Counted from the first letter of the stretch, positions 54,823 to 63,646 are shown. The stretch is DNA of 64,000 bases from Pararhizobium capsulatum DSM 1112 (GCF_030814475.1 NZ_JAUSVF010000002.1:186001-250000); one strand, 5' to 3'. The notes: generated by a model not told the origin, from the sequence alone. Translations and numbers: made by a program.

Positions 54823-57800
54823 GTGCCGCGTTCAGGTGAAAATACCGGGGGACTTCGGAAGGCAAGGCAATCGGCTGGCGTTGGACGGCAGATCGGTGCG
54901 GCCGGTGAACGGCGCATCGTGTCGGCGCTCTGCTACGACATGGTCGGTTCGACAGACCTGTTTCAAAGACTGGATATCGAGGATTACAGCGAACTGATTG
55001 CCGCGGTTCAAGCGGCGGCAAAGCAGGCGATCACGTCCTGTTCCGGTGTTGTAAAGGTGATTGCAGGTGACGGCGGGCTTGCCCTTTTTCCCATCGAGCT
55101 CGGTGCCAAGGATGGTGCGTCGCTTGCCGTTCGCGCGGGGCTTGCCATTATCGATGCCTGCAAGCGGGCAGGGGCGAAATACGGTCATGGCGATGTGCGG
55201 CTGCGCGTGGGCGTGGCGACGTCCGTTGCATTGATCCATGCCCGGCAGGCGGATGGGTCGCAAGAACCGGTGACCGGGGCTGCCCTGGCGCTGGCGACAC
55301 GGCTGGAGGCGCTGGCCGAGCCGGACACCGTTCTCGTTTCGGAGGAAACCCGAAATCTTGCCGGCCGCTCGCATGCCTTCGTGTTTCAGGGGACCCGCGC
55401 GCTCAAGGGTTTTGCGACCCCGCTCAGAGTATGGCGCGCATCCCCCCACCGTAAGGAAGTCGACAGGTTCTACGCTTTCGGCAATCTCATCGGACCCTTC
55501 ATCGGGCGGGACGACGAACTTGAGGCGATAGCCAGCTGCTGGAGGAAAGTCTGCGATGGTACCGGTGAAATCCTCCTTTTGGAGGGTGAAGCCGGGCTGG
55601 GGAAGTCGCGGCTGCTGCGCGAAGTTCGCAAGATGACGCGGGATGCGCGGGTGAAGTCCTTCTTTTTTCAATGCTCCGTCGATGGCGCCCATTCGACGCT
55701 GCACCCTTTGATGCATGGTCTTCCCGGGCAGAGCGGGCAGCGGGGAACAACGGTTCGGCTGACCAGCTCGGCGGTTTCATCTCAGTTTGCGCGCAACGGC
55801 ATCGATGATGTCGAGGCGGTTGACGTCTTTGCCCATATGCTGGGCGCCGACGGAGGGCACAGGCCGCTCTCGGATCTCAAACCGGGAGCCATCAGGGAAA
55901 GGGCACACCGGGCCGTTTTCCGGGCGCTTCAGGCGATGTGCAAAAACGGCCCGATCGTGCTGGCGGTCGAGGATATTCACTGGATCGACCCGACGTCCCA
56001 GGATCTCCTGACAGCGGCCATGGGGGCTGTCCAGCACCTTCCCGTCCTTCTCGTCATCACCTCGCGGCCGGTAAGGGAACGTGCATGGCTGGAGGATCAC
56101 AGCCTGACCCGTCTCACGCTACGGCCGCTGACGGACGACGAGACCCGGCAGGCAATCGAAGCGATGTGGCCGAAGCATCGATCGGCCATGCTGGCGGAGT
56201 TTCTCGATGTTGCCGAACATATCTCGGGCGGTGTTCCTCTTTTCATAGAGGAAATATGCCAGTGGGCATCGGAGGGATTGAAGACCGATAGCATGAAACT
56301 GGCGAGCACGGTTTCGCCGGATCGTCTGTCTGCCTTCGAGAGCATCGTCGATGCGCGATTGAGCCAGGTAGGATCTGCGCGCGAAGTCGTTCGTGCCGGT
56401 GCCGTCGCGGGTTCCCGCTTCACGCTCGATCTTCTCAAGGAGATGTTGCCGGGGTTTAGCAGGAAAGCCCTGCTCGGCGCTGCAAACACGCTTTGCGATA
56501 TGGGCTTGCTGAGCCGTCTGCGCATGCCCGGCCCAACCGCCTATGGCTTTCGCCATATGCTGATCCAGGAAACCATCTACAATACGCTGCTGCAGAAACA
56601 GAGGCGCGAGCTGCATCGCCGCCTGTTCAACGCTTGCCGGCAGATCGACAAGCTGGCCAGCTGGATGGATACGGGCGCGCTTGCGCAGCACGCCGAGTAT
56701 GCAGGTCTTCTCGAAGATGCCGTCGGTCTGTTCATTGCGGCAGGCACGGATCATTCCAGCCGTTCCGCCCTGATCGAGGCGCGCCATCACCTGGAACATG
56801 CTCTGGCGCTCTGCGAACAGTTTGCCGAAGCGAACAAGGCCGAATTGCTGCAGCTTGCCGCCTTCGCGGCATTAGGCCCTATTCTGACGGGGACCGTGGG
56901 CATGGGGTCTCCGGCCGCCCGTGATCTCTACGAAAGAGGCATCGAGATCGCGCGACGGCAGCCTGTCGAAACCCAGCCTAGATGGTTTCCGATCTACTGG
57001 GGCTGGTGGCAGACGGGTGCAGATTTCCGCACGATGCATGATCGCGCCCTGCAGGTGCAATCGATACTCTCGGCCGTTAATGATCCAGAGATCCAGCTTC
57101 AGGTCAACCACAGCATCTGGGCGATCGATTTCAATCTTGGCCGGCACAGGGAAACCCAGGCTGCAATAGAAGCGGGGCTCGCTTTCTATGACGAGAGTGC
57201 GGCTAGGACAGGTCGAACCCTGTTCGGCGGACATGACGCAAAAGTTTGTGCGCTCGGTCAATTGGCGCTCTCCCTCTGGCTGACGGGGGATGTCGCGGGT
57301 TCGGACGCGGCACTGTCGGATATGATCTCCTTCGTCGACCGCATCTCGCATACGCCCAGCAAGGCACATTCGCTGGATACGGAGGCCGTTTCAGCCTTCT
57401 ACCGGGATGATTACGAGGGACTGTCCGAGGTTGCCGCCAGCATGGCCGGGCTTTCGCGACAGCACGACATGCCGTCCCTGTTCGGCTTGTCGCAGCTTTT
57501 CGGCGGTTGGGCGGATGTGCACAGGGGCAAACTCGCCGATGGCTATGAAACGTTCCAGGAGGGCTTGTCTCTCCTGCGGGGCCTTGGCGCGGTTATCGAT
57601 CTGCCGATCTATCTCTATATGCACGCTTCGATGCTGGGACTGGCCAGGGACTATGCGACAGCCATCGAGGTGGTGGGCGACGCCATCGAGAACACCAACG
57701 AAACCGGCCATCGCTACTGGCTCTCCGAGTTGTACCGGTGCCGGGCGGGTCTCAACAGCCACAACGGAGCGTCTGGGGACGTGATCGCGGAAGACCTTGT

Positions 57801-57897
57801 GGCCGCTTTCCATGTGGCTCGAAGCCAGGGAGCCGCCACCCTCCAGCGGCGTGCAGAGCAGACAGCCAGGGAGCTCGGCATTGTCCTTGAGCCTTGA
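54823..57897 (+). CDS. Class III cyclase-like domain fused to STAND/AAA ATPase and TPR region
   Basis: A GTG start at 54823 (GGGGGAT upstream) gives 1024 residues; a TTG at 54802 is an alternative. Residues about 30-210 form a class III nucleotide cyclase homology domain with both metal Asp (CYDMVGST and AGDGGLALF) and the Arg (LATRLE), but the Asn four residues before that Arg is Ala (ALATR versus the usual NxAAR), so catalysis is doubtful. Next is a P-loop ATPase (GEAGLGKSRLL near 254-264; AVEDIHWID), then helical repeats to the end. Such proteins act as large signal-responsive regulators. It is the first gene of the YcaO/TfuA group. Confidence 0.87.
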   Translation: MPRSGENTGGLRKARQSAGVGRQIGAAGERRIVSALCYDMVGSTDLFQRLDIEDYSELIAAVQAAAKQAITSCSGVVKVIAGDGGLALFPIELGAKDGASLAVRAGLAIIDACKRAGAKYGHGDVRLRVGVATSVALIHARQADGSQEPVTGAALALATRLEALAEPDTVLVSEETRNLAGRSHAFVFQGTRALKGFATPLRVWRASPHRKEVDRFYAFGNLIGPFIGRDDELEAIASCWRKVCDGTGEILLLEGEAGLGKSRLLREVRKMTRDARVKSFFFQCSVDGAHSTLHPLMHGLPGQSGQRGTTVRLTSSAVSSQFARNGIDDVEAVDVFAHMLGADGGHRPLSDLKPGAIRERAHRAVFRALQAMCKNGPIVLAVEDIHWIDPTSQDLLTAAMGAVQHLPVLLVITSRPVRERAWLEDHSLTRLTLRPLTDDETRQAIEAMWPKHRSAMLAEFLDVAEHISGGVPLFIEEICQWASEGLKTDSMKLASTVSPDRLSAFESIVDARLSQVGSAREVVRAGAVAGSRFTLDLLKEMLPGFSRKALLGAANTLCDMGLLSRLRMPGPTAYGFRHMLIQETIYNTLLQKQRRELHRRLFNACRQIDKLASWMDTGALAQHAEYAGLLEDAVGLFIAAGTDHSSRSALIEARHHLEHALALCEQFAEANKAELLQLAAFAALGPILTGTVGMGSPAARDLYERGIEIARRQPVETQPRWFPIYWGWWQTGADFRTMHDRALQVQSILSAVNDPEIQLQVNHSIWAIDFNLGRHRETQAAIEAGLAFYDESAARTGRTLFGGHDAKVCALGQLALSLWLTGDVAGSDAALSDMISFVDRISHTPSKAHSLDTEAVSAFYRDDYEGLSEVAASMAGLSRQHDMPSLFGLSQLFGGWADVHRGKLADGYETFQEGLSLLRGLGAVIDLPIYLYMHASMLGLARDYATAIEVVGDAIENTNETGHRYWLSELYRCRAGLNSHNGASGDVIAEDLVAAFHVARSQGAATLQRRAEQTARELGIVLEP

Positions 57898-57976
57898 CCC
57901 TTGCCATCGGATCGCGGCCGGCCGGCTTTCCGGCGTCCCAGCCGATTTTTGCCGTTCACTCCTTGAGGGTTTTGAC

Positions 57977-59107
57977 GTGCCTTTTGCCGCGCGGGTAGAA
58001 AGGACGGACGAAGATCGTTTTTTGCGTGACATCCTGCCAATCTGTAGCCGCGCCGGTGTCACCCGGCTGGGCGATCTGACCGGTCTCGACCATCTCGGCA
58101 TTCCCGTCGCGCAGGCCGTGCGCCCGGTGGCCCTATCGGAAGTGACGTCGCTGGGTCGCGGCAAGACGCTGCAGCAGGCGGCCATCGGAGCCCTGATGGA
58201 GGCGATGGAACGGGTTTACGCGGAGGCGGTGCCGCCCGGGCGTGTTTTCGTCGCGACGGCGCAGGAGCTTGGGATTGCCGAGGGCGCGTTCGATACTCTT
58301 GCTTTACCGGAACGCAAGCGGGACTGGCGCAGTGTCGAGACGGCGTGGGTCCTCGGGCTCGATGTCGCAGGTGGTACCGAGATTCCCGTTCCGCTGGAGC
58401 TGGTCCATGCCTGCTATACCGAACCGCCTTTGCCCCATGACGGGCTGTTTCATCGAACGACCACCGGGCTTGCCTGTCACAGGACGGTGCACGAGGCCTT
58501 CCTTCATGGCCTGTTCGAATGTCTTGAACGGGACGCCTTGGCGCGTGCCTTCGCGACCCATGGGTTTTTCGACCGGATGCGGCTTGCGGCAGAGCGCCTT
58601 GATGGTGACGTGGGAACATGGTTGTCGATTTCGGCCGAGCACGGGATTGCAGCGGCATTCTGGAGCGCACCATCCCCGACGGGGGTTCCCGTGGTCTGGT
58701 GTCAGACGATTGAAACAGGCAGCGAGGCTCCGCTGCTCAGCCTCCCGACGGAAGGCTACGCGGCCGCGCCGACCCTGCCGCAAGCTATGGCCAACGCCTT
58801 GCTGGAAGCCCTCGTGACGCGGGCAGCGGTCATATCCGGGGCGCGGGACGATCTGACGGCGACCCATTATAGTCGCGCGCGCGCTGATATCGTTGCAACG
58901 GCGAGACAGCTCATTCTTGACGCGGGAAAGACAGAGAGCAGCGGATTGCAGGAAATCCCGGCTGTTCAATGCGCCAGCGATATTGTCGAACGTGTCACAG
59001 TAGTGGGGCTGGGAGCGGTGATCGCCGTTCCCGTAGGCTCTGACAGGGGTATCCATTGCGTGCGCACGGTTCTTTCGGCAGCACTTCCCCTTGCCGTCGT
59101 GCGGTGA
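57977..59107 (+). CDS. YcaO-family cyclodehydratase/thioamidation protein
   Basis: The protein has the YcaO core: TSLGRGKTLQQAAIGALMEA with the nucleotide-binding Glu, then LFECLERDALARAFA. YcaO enzymes use ATP to activate backbone amides, making azolines, amidines or, with TfuA, thioamides. GTG at 57977 has GAGGG eight bases upstream and gives 376 residues, close to TfuA-linked relatives; a TTG at 57881, overlapping the cyclase gene, also has a ribosome site (AGGGAG) and would add 32 residues. The following gene is TfuA, so thioamide formation is the leading hypothesis. The substrate is unknown. Confidence 0.92.
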   Translation: MPFAARVERTDEDRFLRDILPICSRAGVTRLGDLTGLDHLGIPVAQAVRPVALSEVTSLGRGKTLQQAAIGALMEAMERVYAEAVPPGRVFVATAQELGIAEGAFDTLALPERKRDWRSVETAWVLGLDVAGGTEIPVPLELVHACYTEPPLPHDGLFHRTTTGLACHRTVHEAFLHGLFECLERDALARAFATHGFFDRMRLAAERLDGDVGTWLSISAEHGIAAAFWSAPSPTGVPVVWCQTIETGSEAPLLSLPTEGYAAAPTLPQAMANALLEALVTRAAVISGARDDLTATHYSRARADIVATARQLILDAGKTESSGLQEIPAVQCASDIVERVTVVGLGAVIAVPVGSDRGIHCVRTVLSAALPLAVVR

Positions 59108-59114
59108 GGCGGTG

Positions 59115-59870
59115 ATGGCCGGAAGCGACACGCAAGGACCGCTCCTCGTCTTTCTCGGTCCCACGCTTCGGTTGGCGGATGCGCGCGAAATTCTCGATGC
59201 CGTCTATCTGCAGCCGGCCGGGCAGGGCGATATCCTGCTGGCCGCGCATGCCTTTCGCCCGCGCGCCATGCTACTGATCGACGGCCAGTTCGAGCATCGG
59301 CCGGCCGCTCGGCACAAGGAAATCCTGTGGGCGATGGCCCAAGGCATCGTCATGGTCGGGGCGGCCAGCATGGGCGCGCTGCGTGCTGCGGAACTGGCGC
59401 CTTGCGGCATGGTCGGCGTGGGCCTCGTCTATCGCTGGTACCGCCGCTGGCCGCTGGCCCCGGATGACGCGGTTGCAATCCAGTCGGCGCCGGCCGAACT
59501 CGGCTTCATGCCGTTGACCGATGCCCTGATCGACCTGCAGCGGACCTTTGCGATGCTGATGCGACGGGGCCTTATCTCGTGGAAGGAGCGGCAAGCGCTT
59601 GCCGCCATTGCCCGGACAACGGATTTTCGCCAGCGCACGCTCGAAAATGCGTTTTCCGAGGTGGGTCTTCTGGCGGAGAGATGTGCTGGCTTGCGATCGC
59701 AGATCATCCACCAGAAGGCTGTGGATGCCATACAATCCCTACGCCTTCTGCCGGATATCGTGAAGCGTCGGCAGGGCTCTCGCTCTCTGCAGCAGTGGCG
59801 TGTGACCAACACTATGCTGCGGGATCTGGAAGCCGCCAACATTGACATATCATTGATACATAAATACTAA
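59115..59870 (+). CDS. TfuA-like protein, partner of YcaO
   Basis: The 251-residue protein has the TfuA core near its N-terminus: LLVFLGPTLRLADAREILDA, AMLLIDGQFEHRPAARHKEI and LWAMAQGIVMVGAASMGALR. TfuA proteins work with YcaO in trifolitoxin synthesis and in thioamidation of methyl-coenzyme M reductase and of peptide natural products, where they are thought to help deliver sulphide. The ATG at 59115 has GAGG upstream and is eight bases after the YcaO stop. The C-terminal half is helical and less conserved. It confirms that the YcaO is of the TfuA-coupled type. Confidence 0.93.
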   Translation: MAGSDTQGPLLVFLGPTLRLADAREILDAVYLQPAGQGDILLAAHAFRPRAMLLIDGQFEHRPAARHKEILWAMAQGIVMVGAASMGALRAAELAPCGMVGVGLVYRWYRRWPLAPDDAVAIQSAPAELGFMPLTDALIDLQRTFAMLMRRGLISWKERQALAAIARTTDFRQRTLENAFSEVGLLAERCAGLRSQIIHQKAVDAIQSLRLLPDIVKRRQGSRSLQQWRVTNTMLRDLEAANIDISLIHKY

Positions 59871-59914
59871 TAAAACCTATAGCTGCATGCCTCCGTTGGA
59901 AGAGATATTGTGCG

Positions 59915-61099
59915 ATGAGCCCGTATCTGAACGCAGCCCCGGCAACATCGGATGCCCGCCTCGGCACACGGTTCTGGATTTATCCGCAACCACCCTTCAT
60001 CCCCGGCTACGAGCAGCCGGATCGCGTCTGGCTGAACATTTCCCGCGACGATATTTCCGATGGTCCGAGCGACGGTTCGATGTATGTCGCCGATCCGCTT
60101 TTCGACAAGCAGCCCTATGGTCCCAGCGCGTTGCCGCCCTTTCTTGGACCATGTCGTGCACCGGCACGCGCGAGCATCGACCGGCATTTCGATCATCTCG
60201 ATCCGCAGTCGCGCGCCTATCTCGGCGTCCATGCCTATGCCTGCGTGCATTTTGTTCTCGATGTCTGGCATAGCTATCTTGGCAGGCCAGTCGAATGGTT
60301 CTTCCGGGACGTCTACCCCCGGCTGGAGATCGTGCCGCTGGTGGACTGGCCAAATGCCCAGGCGGGGTATGGTTTCCTCGAACTCGGTTTCTCGGATGTC
60401 GGTGGCATACGCCGGCCCTACGCCCTGAATTTCGATAGCATCGCCCACGAAATGGGGCATCTCATCAGCCTGTCGGAGGCGGGTTTCCCGACGGGGCTTT
60501 CACGAGGCGACGACTTCTTCGTCTTTTCGGAGGCTTTTTCGGATTGCGTGTCGCTCATCTCGTTCCTGCACTTCGATTCTGCGATCGATCGTCTGCTGCG
60601 GCGGACCCGGGGCAACCTGCTCCTCTACAACGAACTCAACCGTTTCGCCGAGACGAGCCCCGAGACGCAGATCCGTCTTGCCACGAATTTTCGGCGCATG
60701 TCGGAGGTGACGCGCGAGGTTCACGATCGCGCGTTGCCGTTCATCGGCGCGGTCTTCGACAGCATCGTCGATGCCTATCATTTTCGGCTGGTGGAGAGCG
60801 GGTGCGCCGGGCAAAGCCTGATCGATACGGATCTGCGTGATCTCAGCCTGGGCGATTTCGATCGGTTTCACACCTTGACCGCCGATGCTTTCGCCGACGA
60901 TCCGCTGGCGTTCAAGCGTGCCCTGATTGCTGCCCGTGACGATATCGGCCGCGCACTGGCGAGGTCGCTGAGGATGCTCGATCCCGACAATCTCAAGCTT
61001 GAACTTGCAGCAGCTGCAGTCGTGACTTCAGCGCGCGGTCATGCGGCGGACCGGCTGCGTGAGAATTTCATCTGGCGCGAAATCATCAATCCAACTTGA
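59915..61099 (+). CDS. Gluzincin-like metalloprotease in the YcaO/TfuA operon
   Basis: The 394-residue protein carries HEMGH near residues 177-181 (SIAHEMGHLISL) and, 28 residues after the first His, the Glu of FSEAFSD, resembling the thermolysin HExxH...NExxSD arrangement. No signal peptide is visible, so it should act in the cytosol, unlike ordinary secreted thermolysins. It starts 44 bases after tfuA and is followed 19 bases later by the 174-residue gene. In this setting it could remove a leader from a modified peptide or process a protein substrate; that is inference. Confidence 0.82.
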   Translation: MSPYLNAAPATSDARLGTRFWIYPQPPFIPGYEQPDRVWLNISRDDISDGPSDGSMYVADPLFDKQPYGPSALPPFLGPCRAPARASIDRHFDHLDPQSRAYLGVHAYACVHFVLDVWHSYLGRPVEWFFRDVYPRLEIVPLVDWPNAQAGYGFLELGFSDVGGIRRPYALNFDSIAHEMGHLISLSEAGFPTGLSRGDDFFVFSEAFSDCVSLISFLHFDSAIDRLLRRTRGNLLLYNELNRFAETSPETQIRLATNFRRMSEVTREVHDRALPFIGAVFDSIVDAYHFRLVESGCAGQSLIDTDLRDLSLGDFDRFHTLTADAFADDPLAFKRALIAARDDIGRALARSLRMLDPDNLKLELAAAAVVTSARGHAADRLRENFIWREIINPT

Positions 61100-61118
61100 A
61101 CCGTGGAAGGAAACGAAG

Positions 61119-61643
61119 ATGAGCAGCTGCAGCGAGAACCCCTATGCGGGCATGCGTGACGAGGTCTTTAATCCCGGCGAGGTTCGCCTTTATGGACGCA
61201 GCCAGTTCAACCCACCTGACGGCCTGGGAGGTGAACCGGATGGGACCGGCCAGATCGCGGCGGATGGGAAGAAAATGCGGTTTCGCGCCGGCGAGGGCTA
61301 TATCGCCATGGACATGCGACAGGATGCGGAGGCTGTCAGTGTCGGCATCATCTATGGTTATGCTTACGAGGGACATTGCTACAAGCTACCGAAGCCGCGC
61401 ATCATGTATTTGCCGGTGGAACACCAGCCAATTGTCGGCGGTGATAGCGGCTGCGATTGCGGTTATGCGCCAGAGCTTGGCTATGTTGTCTGGGCGGTGG
61501 ACAAGCTCGATCGTGTCATCGTCCTCGATATGCGCTCGGATGACGTAAAGACCCTGCTCCTGGAGGAGAATATGCCGGGCAACCGCTCACCGCAGGCCTA
61601 TGCCCAAGCGATGGCGATGGCGCCTCAGCGAGGCCGGGAATAG
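61119..61643 (+). CDS. Unknown 174-residue protein closing the YcaO/TfuA operon
   Basis: The ATG at 61119 has GGAAGGAAAC upstream. The product starts MSSCSENPYAGMRDEVFNPG, has many Gly, Pro and Tyr residues, and a distinctive centre, VGGDSGCDCGYAPELGY, before a more regular VWAVDKLDRVIVLDMRS. No named domain is recognised. As the last gene of the group, 19 bases after the protease, it could be the modified substrate (the CDCGY stretch is an attractive YcaO target), an accessory binding protein or an immunity protein. None of these is shown by the sequence. Confidence 0.75.
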   Translation: MSSCSENPYAGMRDEVFNPGEVRLYGRSQFNPPDGLGGEPDGTGQIAADGKKMRFRAGEGYIAMDMRQDAEAVSVGIIYGYAYEGHCYKLPKPRIMYLPVEHQPIVGGDSGCDCGYAPELGYVVWAVDKLDRVIVLDMRSDDVKTLLLEENMPGNRSPQAYAQAMAMAPQRGRE

Positions 61644-61765
61644 GCGGGATGTCCCGCCCATCGCTTGAGAGAAATTCGCTCGCCGCAAACCGGTTTCGGC
61701 GGGAAGGCGTCACCGAAACGTATCAGGAGAGGCTTATATAATAAATACCGACGCCGATCGTGCGA

Positions 61766-62008
61766 TCAATGGGCTGAGAAAAGCTGTGCAAGCGAGAGTC
61801 GTTCGGAAGGAGACAGGGAGGGGTCACTCTCTGCCTCATCGACGAGGCCAGCCTGCTCGATGCAAAAAGCATGGGCGGCAATTGCCGCTTCATCCTGGTC
61901 CTTGAAAGGACCGAGAACGGTCGAGTATTCCTCTATCGTCACCGACATCGTCCTGGTGTCATCGTTGTAGATGAAAGTTGCCCTCAGGGGGCGCCTACTT
62001 GTTGCCAT
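61766..62008 (-). CDS. Small hypothetical protein, 80 residues
   Basis: The ATG at 62008 is preceded by AGAGGATCC. The product, MATSRRPLRATFIYNDDTRT..., contains a short beta-hairpin-like N-terminus, a central FKDQDEAAIAAHAFCIEQAG helix and an acidic end with SLSPSERLSLAQLFSAH. No family is recognised. It is convergent with the 174-residue gene. It might be independent of the YcaO/TfuA group. Confidence 0.5.
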   Translation of the reverse strand: MATSRRPLRATFIYNDDTRTMSVTIEEYSTVLGPFKDQDEAAIAAHAFCIEQAGLVDEAESDPSLSPSERLSLAQLFSAH

Positions 62009-62244
62009 TGGATCCTCTGAATCAATTCGCCGCTTCGATTTCGCGTATGCGTACGAGGTTTCTTTTCGTTTGAAACAGTAGGACCTATGTTTTTCTACGC
62101 GGGAGGTTGGCCTGTCATCTCCTGCCAACTTAATTGCGAAGACACGCAGCGCAAGTCGTTTTTTTGCTCCAGATGAACATGGTTTGCCTTTGTCTGGAAA
62201 ACAACAATGCGTACCCATAGAAAAGGTTCCATGCGATCGTCACT

Positions 62245-62550
62245 TCAGTCGTGCGACCAGGCAACTGCATCGCTCGCGCATCGATTGCAGAGAAAAAATT
62301 CGCTGGCAGGTGATGTCGAACGTTGGAAGATCGCGCCGCAGTGAACGCATACGAGTTCCGTGGGGGGCGCCGAGCGACGTGGCTCCTCCGATTGATCTGC
62401 CAGCGCGCCCTTTTTGACCTTGCTCAACGGCTTTAGACTGACATCTCTTGGTTGATGGCTGCTGCATCCGGTCGCGGTGGGGGTGCCGATCCTATTGTCC
62501 GGCGTCTCAATCATCGGCAAGGGCTGGCGGTTTCCTTGTTCGTCGATCAT
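62245..62550 (-). CDS. Possible small zinc-ribbon protein
   Basis: A 101-residue frame whose second half contains LVCVHCGAIFQRSTS and FFLCNRCASDAVAW, two CxxC pairs 17 residues apart that could bind one zinc. The first half is Pro- and Ser-rich and unstructured. No good ribosome site precedes the ATG at 62550, so the start is uncertain and the gene itself is tentative. Around it (62009-62244 and 62551-62982) I see nothing else. Confidence 0.35.
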   Translation of the reverse strand: MIDEQGNRQPLPMIETPDNRIGTPTATGCSSHQPRDVSLKPLSKVKKGALADQSEEPRRSAPPTELVCVHCGAIFQRSTSPASEFFLCNRCASDAVAWSHD

Positions 62551-62982
62551 TCCGGCAGAGCAAAGTTAAAACGCTCGACATCACGTGCGAGCGATATGGT
62601 TTGGCTGGACGTTCCGGATTGAAAAAGGGCCTCTTTCCCGGATCCGGAACAAACACGGATGCAAATCGTTTCTCAAGAACTTGGCAGAGGTAGAGACACG
62701 GCTCCAGACCCGGTAAATCTTGCTGATTAGACCCGCTGAATCGACCGTCAAGCAACCGTCCTATAACGTACCAAAAACGGCCTGCGGATATCGCTTGTTT
62801 ATCCAACATTCCTCCCTTCGGGTTTAACCAGATTTCGGCTGGAAAAAACAAGAGAATTCTTAATACGATAGTGTACGATGGTTTCGCTATTTTCACGTGT
62901 GCATATGGCAAGATGAAAAATGCAGGCACGCCTTTCGTCGTGAAGGCCGAGTGCCTTCCCGTCCACTTGGTACAGGACCGCA

Positions 62983-63186
62983 ATGACGTCACCGGATTCA
63001 CCCGCAGCAAGATTTGAAATTCAGCGCTACGACAAAGTATGGGTCGTGACGGTTTACCAGTTCGACCATAGTGAGCATCGCTCCTTCCAGAGCCGCGACC
63101 AGGCGGCGGAATTTGGCAACGCACGCGTCAAGATTGCAGCACAAAGCCGACGTGGGCCGACGAGTCCTCCGGACAAGGAAGGCTGA
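62983..63186 (+). CDS. Small hypothetical protein, 67 residues
   Basis: The ATG at 62983 has CAGGA about six bases upstream. The product has a plausible beta-beta-helix start (RFEIQRYDKVWVVTVYQFDH, then SFQSRDQAAEFGNARVK) and a disordered Pro-rich end. No family is recognised. Short length and lack of an operon keep confidence modest. Confidence 0.45.
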   Translation: MTSPDSPAARFEIQRYDKVWVVTVYQFDHSEHRSFQSRDQAAEFGNARVKIAAQSRRGPTSPPDKEG

Positions 63187-63229
63187 TCTGAAGACGGCCG
63201 GTCTCAAGAAAAATGCGATTTTGGCTTTC

Positions 63230-63320
63230 TTCCTGGAGTTTGTCAGGGAAAAGTGGGAACCGGTTTGTCCCTGACAATCGAAAACTAGCGAATGTCTGGT
63301 TCAATCTGAACATTCGCAAA
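63230..63320 (-). repeat. RIME-like palindromic repeat, copy B
   Basis: Read on the minus strand this matches the repeat at 54586-54689 (AATGTTCAGATTGAACCAGA, then CAAACCGGTTCCCAC and CCTGACAAACTCCA), with a shortened middle. TTGTCAGGGA at 63240-63249 pairs with TCCCTGACAA at 63268-63277. The two copies are in opposite orientations on either side of the cyclase/YcaO/TfuA group. Confidence 0.65.
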
Positions 63321-63519
63321 GGGTCGTTTGCTATTTCTGCCCGAAGGCGCATAGTGGCTACATCTCGACAAGGGCGCCAGGCCCTTCTCCAGCAAAACAA
63401 TCAGACATCGCAGCTATCCACTTGGTCGAAAACGTACATTCGCCCGTGTGATATGGCGCACCGACCTGCTTTGTCCCATAACCTGTCATGAATGAGTTGG
63501 CGTTTGGTCCTGCTGTGTA

Positions 63520-63607
63520 ATTCCTTAAGCCGGAATCGGTCTAAGGATAAAATTGTGCAGAAGGCATAAAGTGCTACGGCAACCTGAGTGCGTCATAGAT
63601 GACGCAC
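63520..63607 (+). repeat. Dispersed intergenic repeat, copy 2, with hairpin
   Basis: TGTAATTCCTTAAGCCGGAA and TCTAAGGATAAAATT match the copy at 22786-22840 in the same orientation. A perfect hairpin follows: GTGCGTCA at 63588-63595 with TGACGCAC at 63600-63607. It lies 40 bases before the Crp/Fnr-family start, so it could influence that gene's leader. Confidence 0.6.
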
Positions 63608-63646
63608 GGCGCTGCAGCCCGAACTCCGACGGGATTGGAGAATGGA

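Noticed and set aside
59871..59914. Possible hidden precursor-peptide gene between tfuA and the protease
   Set aside because: The gap is only 44 bases, too short for a peptide gene, and no frame with a ribosome site fits there.
62507..63124. A 205-residue minus-strand open frame
   Set aside because: It overlaps two better-supported small frames, is rich in Arg and Pro with no recognisable motif, and has no ribosome site. It is probably a chance frame.
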